Shown: positions 23,434 through 32,184 of the stretch, piece after piece | Numbering within the stretch: the stretch's first letter is position 1 | Layout: every line of letters starts with the position of its first letter | Assembly (NCBI RefSeq): GCF_022230955.1 | Contig: NZ_JAKKFI010000124.1 | Coordinates: 1-38,481, forward strand | DNA length: 38,481 nt | Source: Micromonospora cabrerizensis | GTDB taxonomy: Bacteria; Actinomycetota; Actinomycetes; Mycobacteriales; Micromonosporaceae | Direction: 5' to 3' | Notes under the pieces: model-generated | Databases searched by the model: none | What the model was told of the DNA's origin: nothing | Seen by the model: the letters and a program-made list of their open reading frames with translations, nothing else | Program-made: the position numbers and the translations under genes

Positions 23434-23778
23434 ATGCTGATCATCGATGGCGCGGGTCGGTGGACCGCACCCGCCGGGGCCGCCAACGACTGGGTCGAAC
23501 AGCTGCGAGTGCCGGACCTGTCGGTGGGGACGTACTGCATCCCGGCGGGCGGTCGCGACGACCAGAGCCCGCACACCGAGGATGAGATCTACGTGGTCAC
23601 CGCCGGGCGGGCCCGGATCGTGACGCCGGGCGGCGCGGCCGAGGTGGGCCCGGGTTCGGTGATCTTCGTGCCCGCTGGCGAGGAGCACCGGTTCGACGAG
23701 GTGACCGAGGACCTGGCGCTGCTGGTGGTGTTCGGCCCGGCGTACGGCTCGCGCGCTCCGGGCCCCCGAGCCGGGTAG
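23434..23778 (+). CDS. Small cupin protein
   Basis: 114 residues, one cupin barrel. Motif 1 is partial (PHTEDEIYVVTAGRARIVTP), with His and Glu as metal ligands. Motif 2 is PGSVIFVPAGEEHRFDEVTE, with the second His. The start, MLIIDGAGRWTAPAGAANDW, precedes the barrel by about 25 residues. It could be a small dioxygenase, isomerase or binding protein; nothing nearby points to a substrate. The ATG has a -10 box six bases upstream and no ribosome-binding site, so translation is probably leaderless. It ends 41 bp before the convergent DUF302 gene. Confidence 0.85.
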   Translation: MLIIDGAGRWTAPAGAANDWVEQLRVPDLSVGTYCIPAGGRDDQSPHTEDEIYVVTAGRARIVTPGGAAEVGPGSVIFVPAGEEHRFDEVTEDLALLVVFGPAYGSRAPGPRAG

Positions 23779-23819
23779 GGGCAGTCGAGGTCGCGCCGGC
23801 GCCGACGTCGACACCGGCC

Positions 23820-24347
23820 CTAGTCGGCCAGGCCCGCCGGTACGGGCACCGTGAGGTGTGTCAGGAGGTCGGCGACCTCACGGTCGAGTTCCCGGCCCAC
23901 CTCGTGGATCGCGTCGACTCCGAACGAGCCGAAGGCGCGACTGGGTTGCTCGATGACGAACCGTGCTCCGCCGTCGGGTCTGTCGCTGATCACCGTGCGC
24001 AGCGGGGCGTACAGCATGACCGCCGGGTCGTGGCGGAACATCCGCTCGGCGATGGTGTGGTTGCCCATCAGGTATTCGACGCACTGCCCGGGGTCGCCCG
24101 CCAAACTCATCATCGGTCGCAGGTCGCCGCTGCTCCAGTAGATGAGGAAGCCGTGTGGCGCCCGGTCGCGCATGAGGGCGAGCACGTCGTCCCAGGGCGC
24201 GTCGCGGGCCACCAGCGCGTTGAACGCTGCCGCGTCGTAGGGCGGGACGGCCTGCTCGTACTGCCGCCGGAAGTCCGCGTAGGAGCGATCGATGGCGATG
24301 TCCAGGCGCCGGGCCTGGTAGCCACGTTCGGCCCACCCCTGTTCCAT
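23820..24347 (-). CDS. DUF302 domain protein
   Basis: 175 residues. The C-terminal two thirds fit DUF302: the helix-strand unit YLMGNHTIAERMFRHDPAVM, then LYAPLRTVISDRPDGGARFV, EQPSRAF and a final amphipathic helix GRELDREVADLLTHL. DUF302 proteins are small, partly dimeric, and of unknown function. The N-terminal 60 residues (ERGYQARRLDIAIDRSYADF, RRQYEQAVPPYD) are a helical extension. The ATG is preceded by AGGGGAG with only three bases between. It shares an AT-rich divergent promoter region (24348-24452) with the TPP-enzyme gene. Confidence 0.75.
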   Translation of the reverse strand: MEQGWAERGYQARRLDIAIDRSYADFRRQYEQAVPPYDAAAFNALVARDAPWDDVLALMRDRAPHGFLIYWSSGDLRPMMSLAGDPGQCVEYLMGNHTIAERMFRHDPAVMLYAPLRTVISDRPDGGARFVIEQPSRAFGSFGVDAIHEVGRELDREVADLLTHLTVPVPAGLAD

Positions 24348-24454
24348 CAGCTCCCCTTCACCTACTGGGCGACTTCCTGCAACCTAGCAGCATTAGACCG
24401 AAATGCGAGTTTAGTATCGAATCACTGTTGGTCCGGTCGGCGACGAGGTGACGT

Positions 24455-26014
24455 GTGAACGGCGCAGAAGCACTGCTGCGGACGCTGGTCGACGGCGGGG
24501 TCGAGGTGCTCTTCACCAACCCCGGCACCACCGAGCTGCACCTGGTCGGCGCGCTGGAATCGGTCCCCGAGATGCGCGGCGTGCTCGCTCTGTTCGAGGG
24601 CGTGGTCAGCGGTGCGGCCGACGGTTACGCCCGGATCGCGGGCAAGCCCGCCGCGACACTGCTGCATCTCGGGCCGGGGCTCGCGTACGGCCTGACGAAC
24701 CTGCACAACAGCCGGCGCGCCAACTCACCGGTGGTCAACATCGTCGGGGACCACGCGACGTTCCACACCGCCTTCGACCCACCGCTGAACTCGGACATCG
24801 CCGCGCTGGCGGGATGGCTGCGCGGTCCCGTCCGCCGTCCCGAGGACGCGGCCGGCGCCGGCCCGGACGCCGCAGCCGCCCTGGCCGCCGTCCTGGAGCC
24901 CCCCGGGCACATCGCCACCGTGATCATGCCGGCGGACGTGTCCTGGTCGGACGGTGGCGCGGCCAGTGCGCCCGTGCGACCCCGGCCGGCACCGGCGGTC
25001 GACCAGGAGGCGATCACGAAGGTCGCGGAGGCTCTCCGCAGTGGCGAGACGACCGCACTGGTGATCGGCGGAACGACCCTGCGGGAGGCGGGTCTGCTGG
25101 CCGCCGGTCGCATCGCCGCGGCGACGGGTGCACGCGTGTTCCAGGAGCTCTACTCCAACCGGGTCGAACGGGGGGCGGGCCTGCCCGCGTTTCCCCGGCT
25201 CGGCTTCTATCCCGACCAGGTGCTCGACCAACTGCACGGGGCGCGGCACGTCATCGTCGCGGGCACCAAGGCGCCGGTCTCGTTCTTCGCCTACCCCGAC
25301 CAGCCGAGCCTCCTCGTGCCCGAGGGCGCCCAGACGCACGTGCTGGCCGAGGTCGGTCAGGACGCCGTCACCGCCCTGGTCCGACTGGCCGACCTGGTGG
25401 CACCGGACACGGCCGCACAGGTGACCGAACCGCACCGGCCGGCACTGCCCACGGGGGCACTCACCCTGAAGAACTGGGTAGACGTCATCGCGGCGCTGCT
25501 CCCCGAACGGGCGATCATCATCGACGAGTCCGTCAGTTCCGGCATCGCCCTCGCCACCGCCACCGCCGGCGCTCCCCGACACGACGTGCTCATGCAGACC
25601 GGTGGCGCCATGGGCGACGGGCTTCCCCTGGCCGTCGGCGCCGCCGTCGCAGCACCCGATCGGCCGGTCGTGGCGCTGGTGGCCGACGGCTGCGTCATGT
25701 ACACCGCCACGGCGCTCTGGACCCAGGTACGCGAGCAGTTGAACATCACCAACGTGATCCTCAACAACCACGCGTACGCGATCCTGCGTCAGGAGTGGGG
25801 ATACTTCAGCAACCGCCCCGGCCTCGCCGATCCCGATTCCAACCCCATGTTCGACCTGACCAACCCCCAGATCGACTTCGTCGGGCTGGCGAACGCGTTC
25901 GGGATGCCCGCCACCCGCGCCACCACCGCCGACCAACTCGCGGAGCAGTTCTCCGACGCGCTGACCCGGACCGGCCCGCACCTCATTGACGCCACCATCC
26001 CGCCCGCCGCCTAA
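24455..26014 (+). CDS. Acetolactate-synthase-like TPP-dependent enzyme
   Basis: 519 residues with the three domains of the acetohydroxyacid synthase/benzoylformate decarboxylase group. The N-terminal pyrimidine-binding domain has VLFTNPGTTELHL and the probable catalytic Glu48 in FEGVVSGAADGYARIAG. The central domain is less typical. The C-terminal TPP-diphosphate motif runs from ADG (410-412) to NN (437-438): VADGCVMYT and VILNNHAYAILRQEW. The enzyme should decarboxylate a 2-oxo acid and may ligate the product. The first motif (NPGTTE) recalls the IlvX-like group rather than anabolic IlvB, and no small subunit is present. The last 32 bp overlap the convergent permease gene. Confidence 0.85.
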   Translation: MNGAEALLRTLVDGGVEVLFTNPGTTELHLVGALESVPEMRGVLALFEGVVSGAADGYARIAGKPAATLLHLGPGLAYGLTNLHNSRRANSPVVNIVGDHATFHTAFDPPLNSDIAALAGWLRGPVRRPEDAAGAGPDAAAALAAVLEPPGHIATVIMPADVSWSDGGAASAPVRPRPAPAVDQEAITKVAEALRSGETTALVIGGTTLREAGLLAAGRIAAATGARVFQELYSNRVERGAGLPAFPRLGFYPDQVLDQLHGARHVIVAGTKAPVSFFAYPDQPSLLVPEGAQTHVLAEVGQDAVTALVRLADLVAPDTAAQVTEPHRPALPTGALTLKNWVDVIAALLPERAIIIDESVSSGIALATATAGAPRHDVLMQTGGAMGDGLPLAVGAAVAAPDRPVVALVADGCVMYTATALWTQVREQLNITNVILNNHAYAILRQEWGYFSNRPGLADPDSNPMFDLTNPQIDFVGLANAFGMPATRATTADQLAEQFSDALTRTGPHLIDATIPPAA

Positions 26015-27170
26015 ACAGAGGCCCCCGCCGCCAGAGCACGGTGCACACCCCGGCCAGGACCAGCCCGAGCAGCGGCGCGACGCCGACCCCGGCGAGCGTG
26101 CAGGCCACCGCCAGCACCGCGGGCGGCACCCAGCACCACGCCGGGACGGTCCGCGGCGCACGACCGCGCCGACGGGCGGCGGCCTCCACGGCCATCGGCA
26201 CCACCAGCACCGGCAGCGCGGCGGCCAGGAGCGTCAACCAGGGCAGCACGAGGCGGTCGAAACGCGCCACCGCCAGCACACCGCCGAGCACCGCGACGAC
26301 CAGCATCGCCGCACGAGCCGGCACGTGGGGAGCCAGACCGCGGATCGCCAGCGCCCCGGAGTACGTGGTGGTCAGCGCGGCGGCGAAGACCGCCACCGCG
26401 ACGAACAGATTCGCGTACGCGGCCAGCCCCGAGCCGGCGGCCAGCAGCGCGACCACGTCCGCCGAGCCGGTCCGCAGCCACAGGCCCGCGCCGGCGAGCA
26501 CCCCGAGCAGCGCCGGCCCGAGCAGCAGCCCCACGCACCAGGCCAGGTCCCGCCGCCGGGCGAGACCGACGCTGAAGTCCGGCGCGCGCAGGGCGAACAC
26601 CGCCGCGTAACCGATCAGCGCGGCGGCGTCGGCGAGCCCACCGCCGGCCAGGCGGACCGGCGCACCGGGTGGGGGCAGCACCGTCAGGCACCAGCCGACC
26701 AGGACCACCGCGCTCAGCGTGGTGAGCACGGCGATCCCGTTGCCGAGCCGGGCCGGCGCCCAGGAGACGGCCAGCACCGCCACCTCCAGCAGCACCGGCC
26801 CCGCCCAGCCCGGCAGGTGTGTCAGCGCGGCCAGGGAAGCCCCACCGAGCCCGACGTTGAACCCGTTCCAGCCGACCATCGACACGGCCAGCACCGCCGC
26901 CAGCAGCAGCCGCGAGGTGTTTCCCAGGTAGGCGGGCAGCACCGCGGTCAGCGTCCCACCGTCGCCGAGCGGCCGGCGCAGGCCGATCCGGCCCTGCCCC
27001 CAGAGCAGCGCCGCCATCAGCGCCCCGCCGACCAGCAGCCCGGCCACCGGCACCGCGCCACCGTGCCGGGCCGCCATCGCCGCGCCGAGCACCAGCGTGG
27101 CGGGCGCGGTGCCGATGCCCAACCACGCGCCGACCGCCGCCGGCCAGCGCCGCTCGGCCGTCTCAGGCAA
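25983..27170 (-). CDS. NCS1-like permease (nucleobase/cytosine permease-like)
   Basis: 395 residues, about 10-12 membrane helices through the whole chain. The order of segments (AAVGAWLGIGTAPATLVLGA, LLLAAVLAVSMVGWNGFNVG, LIGYAAVFALRAPDFSVGLA) and the GWNGFNVGLGG motif suggest the nucleobase:cation symporter (NCS1) group, whose members carry cytosine, purines, thiamin pyrimidines or hydantoins. The assignment is by pattern and not certain. The TTG start overlaps the end of the TIM-barrel gene by 8 bp, so it is the last gene of the catabolic run. Its 3' end overlaps the convergent TPP-enzyme gene. It could also be an exporter. Confidence 0.55.
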   Translation of the reverse strand: MPETAERRWPAAVGAWLGIGTAPATLVLGAAMAARHGGAVPVAGLLVGGALMAALLWGQGRIGLRRPLGDGGTLTAVLPAYLGNTSRLLLAAVLAVSMVGWNGFNVGLGGASLAALTHLPGWAGPVLLEVAVLAVSWAPARLGNGIAVLTTLSAVVLVGWCLTVLPPPGAPVRLAGGGLADAAALIGYAAVFALRAPDFSVGLARRRDLAWCVGLLLGPALLGVLAGAGLWLRTGSADVVALLAAGSGLAAYANLFVAVAVFAAALTTTYSGALAIRGLAPHVPARAAMLVVAVLGGVLAVARFDRLVLPWLTLLAAALPVLVVPMAVEAAARRRGRAPRTVPAWCWVPPAVLAVACTLAGVGVAPLLGLVLAGVCTVLWRRGPLFRRRAGWWRQ

Positions 27171-28023
27171 CGTGGCGCAGGTAGCCGGCTATCGCCGCGT
27201 CCAGCACCTCGGCGCCCGGCCGCGCCCACACCTCGGCGGAGAAGACCTCCACCTCGATCGGGCCGCCGTAGCCGGCCGCGTCGACCGCCTCGCGCAGCCG
27301 ACGCAGCTCGATGCACCCGTCGCCGGGCAGCGCCCGGCCGAGCAGCACCCCCTCCGGCAGCGGTGTCACCCAGTCGCAGACCTGGAACGCGGCGATCCGG
27401 GAACCCGCCCGCGCGATCTGCGCGTACACCGTGTCGTCCCACCAGACGTGGTACGCGTCCACGACCACGCCGACCACCGTCGGGTCGAACCGCTCGGCGA
27501 TGTCCAGAGCCTGACCGAGACTGGCGATCACGCAGCGGTCGGCGGCGAACATCGGGTGCAGCGGCTCGATGGCCAGGCGTACGCCGGCGGCCTCGGCGTG
27601 CGGGGCCAGCTCGCCGATCGCGTCCGCGATCCGCTGCCGTGCGCCGTCGATGTCCCGGCTGCCCGGCGGCAGTCCGCCGGACACCAGCACCAGCTCCGGG
27701 GCGCCCAGCGTGGCCGCCTCCTCGATGGCCCGCAGGTTCTCCTCCCGCCAGCCGTCGGCGGAGAAGAAGCCACCCCGGCACAGCGAGGTGACGGCGAGAC
27801 CGGCGTCGCGGACCAGTTTCGCGGACCGGGCCAGCCCATGGTCGACGACCGGCTCCCGCCACAGCCCGATGCCCGGCACCCCGGCCGCGACGCAGCCGGC
27901 CACCACGTCCGGCAGCGGCCAGCGCTGGGCGGTGGCCTGGTTGAACGAGAAACGCGCGAGACTCTGTGGGCCTGTCGTTCGCGACTGTGGGGCTCGCAGG
28001 ACCGGCTCACTCCTCGCGCTCAC
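27163..28023 (-). CDS. Sugar phosphate isomerase/epimerase-like TIM barrel
   Basis: 286 residues of the AP-endonuclease-2-like xylose-isomerase fold (IolE/IolH/KguE-like). The metal ligands can be traced as Glu in RLAIEPLHPMF, Asp and His in VVVDAYHVWWDD, and Glu in GGPIEVEVFS. LVLVSGGLPPGSRDIDGARQ is a typical loop after strand 3. Relatives isomerise or epimerise sugars or inositol derivatives; some act on 3-keto sugars or 3-keto glycosides. The substrate is not known. The GTG start overlaps the DUF993 stop by 4 bp and its end overlaps the permease start, so the three genes are coupled. The first 20 residues are an Arg/Ser-rich leader. Confidence 0.87.
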   Translation of the reverse strand: MSARSEPVLRAPQSRTTGPQSLARFSFNQATAQRWPLPDVVAGCVAAGVPGIGLWREPVVDHGLARSAKLVRDAGLAVTSLCRGGFFSADGWREENLRAIEEAATLGAPELVLVSGGLPPGSRDIDGARQRIADAIGELAPHAEAAGVRLAIEPLHPMFAADRCVIASLGQALDIAERFDPTVVGVVVDAYHVWWDDTVYAQIARAGSRIAAFQVCDWVTPLPEGVLLGRALPGDGCIELRRLREAVDAAGYGGPIEVEVFSAEVWARPGAEVLDAAIAGYLRHVA

Positions 28024-29171
28024 TGCCCTACCCCGGCGACCGTGAACAGCGCCCGGGCGCGGGAGGCGGCCAGGTCGGCGTCCGGCAACAGCCCCGCCGC
28101 GTCGGCCAGGGTGAGCAGGGTGGCCAGGTGCGCCGGGGAGCGACCGGACTGCGCGCCGCCGACCATGGTGAAGTGGTCCTGGTGCCCGGCAAGCCAGGCC
28201 AGGAACACGATCCCCGTCTTGTAGTGCCAGGTCGGGGCGGCGAACAGGTGCCGGGCCAGCGGCACGGTCGGCGCGAAGATCTCGTCGTACGCCGTCAGGT
28301 CGCCCCGGTCCAGGGCGGCCAGCGCGGCCGCGGCGGCCGGTGCGATGGCCGCGAACACCCCGAGCAGCGCGTCGGAGTGGCTCACCTGGTCGCCCCGGAT
28401 CAGCTCCGGGTAGTGGAAGTCGTCACCGGTGTAGAGGCGTACCCCGGCGGGCAGTCTGCGGCGCAGCGCGACCTCCCGGCCGGCGTCCAGCAGCGACACC
28501 TTGATGCCGTCCACCTTCGACTGGTGTGCCTTGATCAGCTCGATGACCGTGTCGGCGGCGAGGTCCAGGTCGACCGCACCCCAGTAGCCGGTCAACGCCG
28601 GGTCGAACATCGGGCCCAGCCAGTGCAGCACCACGGGCTCGGCGGCGGCGCTGAGCAGCTCGTCGTACACCCGGAGGTAGTCCTCCGGGCCGCGCGCCGC
28701 CGCCGCCAGGTGTCGGCTGCACATCAGCACCGGCCGGGCGCCGGCCGCGCGTACGTCGTCGAGCTGCTCCAGGTACGCGGCGGTGACCGACGCCAGGGTG
28801 GCCGGCCCGGCGGGCAGCTGATCCGTGCCGACCCCGGCGACGATCAACCCGCCCGCCGCGCGGGCCTCGGCGGCACTGCGGCGGATCAGCTCCCGGGTCG
28901 CCGGGTAGTCCAACCCCATCCCCCGCTGGGCGGTGTCCATCGCCTCGGCGACCCCCAGCCCGTACGACCACAGGTGCCGCCGGAAGGCGAGGGTGGTGTC
29001 CCAGTCCACCGTCGCCGGGGCACCCGGCACGTTCTCCGCGCTCGGGTCGGCGACCACGTGCGCGGCGGCGTACGCGATCCGGCTGGTCGCCGGTGTGGCC
29101 GGGCGGGCGAAGCCGCTCCCCCCGGCCAGCCGGTGCCGGCGCCCGCCCGGCAACACCACCTCGGCGGTCAT
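28020..29171 (-). CDS. DUF993 dihydrodipicolinate-synthase-like protein
   Basis: 383 residues, TIM barrel of the DUF993 family (PF06187), related to dihydrodipicolinate synthase/N-acetylneuraminate lyase aldolases. Recognised stretches are SRIAYAAAHVVADP near residue 30, AEAMDTAQRGMGLDY, VDGIKVSLLDAGREVALRRR, where the Lys is the candidate Schiff-base residue, RLYTGDDFHYPELIRGD and APTWHYKTGIVFLAWLAGHQ. No reaction has been assigned to the family; a retro-aldol cleavage of a keto sugar acid is plausible. The ATG at 29171 overlaps the dehydrogenase stop by 4 bp, and its own end overlaps the isomerase start. It is full length for the family. Confidence 0.88.
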   Translation of the reverse strand: MTAEVVLPGGRRHRLAGGSGFARPATPATSRIAYAAAHVVADPSAENVPGAPATVDWDTTLAFRRHLWSYGLGVAEAMDTAQRGMGLDYPATRELIRRSAAEARAAGGLIVAGVGTDQLPAGPATLASVTAAYLEQLDDVRAAGARPVLMCSRHLAAAARGPEDYLRVYDELLSAAAEPVVLHWLGPMFDPALTGYWGAVDLDLAADTVIELIKAHQSKVDGIKVSLLDAGREVALRRRLPAGVRLYTGDDFHYPELIRGDQVSHSDALLGVFAAIAPAAAAALAALDRGDLTAYDEIFAPTVPLARHLFAAPTWHYKTGIVFLAWLAGHQDHFTMVGGAQSGRSPAHLATLLTLADAAGLLPDADLAASRARALFTVAGVGQ

Positions 29172-30319
29172 GCGCGCAGCTCCGGCACCTCGATGCGACC
29201 ACCCTCGCGGGCGGAGCGCAGCCCCAGCTCGGCGAGCTGCACGCCGCGCGCGCCGGCCAGGAAGTCCCACCGGAACGGCTCACCGGCCACGACGTGCCGA
29301 AGGTACGCCTCCCACTGCACCTTGAACCCGTTGTCGAACTCCTCGTTGTCGGGGACCTCCGCCCACTGGGCCCGGAAGTCCTCGGTGGCCGGCAGGTCCG
29401 GGTTCCACACCGGCTTCGGGGTGACCGCCCGGTGCTGCACCCGGCAGTTGCGCAGGCCGGCGATGGCGCTGCCCTCGGTGCCGTCGACCTGGAACTCCAC
29501 CAGCTCGTCGCGGTACACGCGCACGGCCCAGGACGAGTTGATCTGGGCGATGATGCCGCCGTCGAGTTCGAAGACCCCGTACGCGGCGTCGTCGGCGGTC
29601 GCCTGGTAGACCTGACCGGTCTCGTCGACCCGCTCGGGCACGTGGGTGGCGGTCACGCAGGACACGGCGGTGACCCGGCCGAACAGCTCCTCCAGCACGT
29701 AGTGCCAGTGCGGGAACATGTCGACCACGATGCCGCCGCCGTCCTCGGTCCGGTAGTTCCACGACGGACGCTGAGCGGGCTGCCAGTCGCCCTCGAAGAC
29801 CCAGTAGCCGAACTCGCCACGCACCGAGAGGATCCGCCCGAAGAAGCCGCCGTCGATGAGGCGCTTGAGCTTGCGCAGGCCGGGCAGGAAGAGCTTGTCC
29901 TGGACGACGCCCGTGCGGACACCGGCCGCGTCCGCCGCCCGGGCCAGGTCGAGCGCGGCGGCGGTGTCCTCGGCCAGTGGCTTCTCCGTGTAGATGTGCT
30001 TGCCGGCCTCGATGGCCTGGCGGATCGCCTTCTCCCGCTGCTGGGTCACCTGGGCGTCGAAGTAGATCTCGACGTCGTCGCGGGCCAGCGCCGAGGTCAG
30101 GTCGGTGGTCCAGTCGGTCAGCCCGTGCCGTTCGGCGAGCTCCCGGAGCTTCGTCTCGTTGCGCCCGACCAGGACCGGTTCCGGCCAGATGGTCGTGCCG
30201 TCGGCCAGCGCCACGCCACCGGATTCGCGGATGGCCAGCAGCGAGCGGACGAGGTGCTGGCGGTAGCCCATCCTTCCGGTCACGCCGTTGACGATGATGC
30301 CGATCGACCTGCGGGTCAT
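29168..30319 (-). CDS. Gfo/Idh/MocA family NAD(P)-dependent dehydrogenase
   Basis: 383 residues. The N-terminal Rossmann domain opens IGIIVNGVTGRMGYRQHLVR, a slightly modified dinucleotide-binding loop. The family signature EKPLAEDTAAALDLARAA follows GKHIYT at about residue 110, with the catalytic Lys in EKP. The C-terminal alpha/beta domain has HWHYVLEELFG and FNGF-like EFDNGFKVQWEAYLRHVVAG. Members oxidise sugars, inositols or their derivatives at a ring hydroxyl, often C3. The ATG at 30319 follows GGAAGGAA by five bases. It lies 38 bp after the ATPase gene. The run with DUF993 and the TIM barrel suggests oxidation, isomerisation and cleavage in that order. Confidence 0.9.
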   Translation of the reverse strand: MTRRSIGIIVNGVTGRMGYRQHLVRSLLAIRESGGVALADGTTIWPEPVLVGRNETKLRELAERHGLTDWTTDLTSALARDDVEIYFDAQVTQQREKAIRQAIEAGKHIYTEKPLAEDTAAALDLARAADAAGVRTGVVQDKLFLPGLRKLKRLIDGGFFGRILSVRGEFGYWVFEGDWQPAQRPSWNYRTEDGGGIVVDMFPHWHYVLEELFGRVTAVSCVTATHVPERVDETGQVYQATADDAAYGVFELDGGIIAQINSSWAVRVYRDELVEFQVDGTEGSAIAGLRNCRVQHRAVTPKPVWNPDLPATEDFRAQWAEVPDNEEFDNGFKVQWEAYLRHVVAGEPFRWDFLAGARGVQLAELGLRSAREGGRIEVPELRA

Positions 30320-30357
30320 GGTGTTCCTTCCGTCGTGCTGGTCGTGCCGATCCGCGC

Positions 30358-31152
30358 TCAGTGGTTGGCGGCCGCGCTGCCGAGCAACCCACGCAGGTCG
30401 GTGGCGAGCCGGTCGAAACGGGGGTCCGACATCACCTGCGCGTAGTCGCGGTGCGCCGGCAGCTCGACCGGAAAGGTGCGGATGATCCGGCCGGGCCGGG
30501 CGCTCATCACCACGACCCGGGTGCCGAGGAAGACCGCCTCGGCGATGGAGTGGGTGACCAGCACCACCGTGGTGTCGGTCTCCCGCCAGATCCGGTGCAG
30601 TTCGGCGTTCATCTGCTCGCGGGTCAACGCGTCCAGGGCGCCGAACGGCTCGTCCATCAGCAGCACCGGCGGGGAGTGCAGCAGTGCACGGCAGAGCGCC
30701 ACCCGCTGCTGCATTCCGCCGGACAACTCGTGCGGCAGGGCCTTCTCGAAGCCGGTCAGGCCGGTCATCTCGATCAGCTGGTCGGCACGGCGGGAGGCCT
30801 TGGCCCGGTCCATGCCGCGCATCTCGGCCTGGAGCAGGATGTTGGCCCGTGCGCCGCGCCACTCCAGCAGCGCGGCCTTCTGGAAGACGAAGCCGATCTC
30901 CTTCTGCGGGCCGCGTACCGGGCGCTGCAACAGCGACACCGCACCGCTGGTCGGCGTGACCAACCCCGCGACGATCTTCAGCAGGGTGGACTTTCCGCAG
31001 CCGGACGGGCCCACGATCGTCACGAACTCGCCGGGCTCGATGTCCAGTGAGACGTCGTCCAACGCGGTGGTCTGCGAGCGTCGGGAGGTGAACCGGACGG
31101 TGACGCCGGACATCCCGATGGCGGTGCCGGTGGCTGCCGGAGCGGCGGTCAC
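30358..31152 (-). CDS. NitT/TauT-type ABC transporter ATPase
   Basis: 264 residues. Walker A is GPSGCGKST (about 49-57), the Q-loop FVFQKAALLEWR, the signature LSGGMQQRVALCRALLHSPP, Walker B LLMDEPFGALD and the switch His VLVTHSIAEAVFLGTRVVVM. The SIAEAVFL stretch and PGRIIRTFPVELP are typical of SsuB/TauB/NrtD-like ATPases. It powers import with the permease at 32185-33156 and the binding protein at 31157-32161. The GTG start lies 4 bp after the binding-protein stop. It has no C-terminal regulatory domain, as is usual for this class. Confidence 0.92.
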   Translation of the reverse strand: MTAAPAATGTAIGMSGVTVRFTSRRSQTTALDDVSLDIEPGEFVTIVGPSGCGKSTLLKIVAGLVTPTSGAVSLLQRPVRGPQKEIGFVFQKAALLEWRGARANILLQAEMRGMDRAKASRRADQLIEMTGLTGFEKALPHELSGGMQQRVALCRALLHSPPVLLMDEPFGALDALTREQMNAELHRIWRETDTTVVLVTHSIAEAVFLGTRVVVMSARPGRIIRTFPVELPAHRDYAQVMSDPRFDRLATDLRGLLGSAAANH

Positions 31153-31156
31153 GGCG

Positions 31157-32161
31157 TCACCCCTGCGCCGCGTACGAGGAGTCCCAGTACGCGTTGGGCG
31201 CCCCCGGGTCCTTCAGCTCCGCGTAACGGGTCATCAGGTCGATGGTCTCGGTCCACTGGGCCTCGGTGTTCACTCCGGGCGGGCCCTCGGAGCCGAGCAG
31301 CGGCAGGTTGAGGGTGAGTTGCTTGGTGAGCACCTCGGGGGCGGGCTCGTTCTCGGCGAGGGCGACCATCGCGCTCACCGCTCCGGCCGGGTCGCGGGCG
31401 GCGTCGGCCCAGGACTTCTGGGTGGCCCGGACGAACTTGCGGGCCAGCTCCGGGTCCTTCTGGAGGGTCTGCGTGTTGGCGATCAGACCGGTGCCGAGCA
31501 GGTTCATGCCGTAGTCGGCGAAGAGCAGCACGTCGACCTTCTTGCCGGTCTTGCTCTCGATGGTCGGCGCCTGGTCGTGGAAGAAGCCCATGATGGCGTC
31601 GACCCTGCCCTCGGCCAGGGCCGCGATCTTGCCGGCGGCGTCCACGTTGACGACCTTGACGTCGTCCTTCTTGACGCCGTTCTTCTCCAGCCAGGCCGGG
31701 AAGGTCGCGTAGAGGGCGTCGCCGGGCGTACCCCCGACGGTTTTGCCCTTGAGGTCGGCCGGGGTCTTGATGTTCTCCTCGGTGAAGAACTCCACCGAGG
31801 ACGGGCCCTTCTCCAGGTACGCGCCGAGGCTGCGCACCGGCATCCCACTGGCCACCGACTTGAGCAGCACCGGGCTGTCCGCCCAGCCGAAGTCGGTCTG
31901 CTTCTGGGCGACCTGCTTGACCGTGTTGCCCGAGCCGTTGCCGGGCAGGATCTTCAGGTCGATGCCCTCGGCGGAGTAGTAGCCCTTCTGCAGGCCGTAG
32001 TAGAACGGCGCGTGCTCGCCGTAGGGCACCCAGTTGAGGGTGAGGGTGACCTGTTTGCTGCCGTCGGCGCCGGTCTTGCCGGTGGAGTCGTCCCCGCCGC
32101 AGCCGGTGGCGGCGAGGAGCAGGGCGGCGGTGGCCAGGATGGTGGTGGCGGTGCGTTTCAT
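31157..32161 (-). CDS. NMT1/THI5-like ABC substrate-binding lipoprotein
   Basis: 334 residues. The signal peptide ends in a lipobox (LLAATGC, Cys about residue 21), then a Gly/Asp/Ser linker. The mature part has the NMT1/THI5/SsuA-like N-terminus QVTLTLNWVPYGEHAPFYYG, LQKGYYSAEGIDLKILPGNG and FGWADSPVLLKSVASGMPVR. Relatives bind thiamin pyrimidines, riboflavin, taurine, aliphatic sulfonates or nitrate. The NWxPxxxHAPFYxGLxKGYY pattern is closest to the ThiY/RibY-like branch. A sugar ligand would be unusual, although the adjacent enzymes look sugar-related. The ATG has GGAGG at seven bases. It follows the permease by 23 bp. Confidence 0.9.
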   Translation of the reverse strand: MKRTATTILATAALLLAATGCGGDDSTGKTGADGSKQVTLTLNWVPYGEHAPFYYGLQKGYYSAEGIDLKILPGNGSGNTVKQVAQKQTDFGWADSPVLLKSVASGMPVRSLGAYLEKGPSSVEFFTEENIKTPADLKGKTVGGTPGDALYATFPAWLEKNGVKKDDVKVVNVDAAGKIAALAEGRVDAIMGFFHDQAPTIESKTGKKVDVLLFADYGMNLLGTGLIANTQTLQKDPELARKFVRATQKSWADAARDPAGAVSAMVALAENEPAPEVLTKQLTLNLPLLGSEGPPGVNTEAQWTETIDLMTRYAELKDPGAPNAYWDSSYAAQG

Positions 32162-32184
32162 CGGTGCCTCCGTGATGGGGTCGG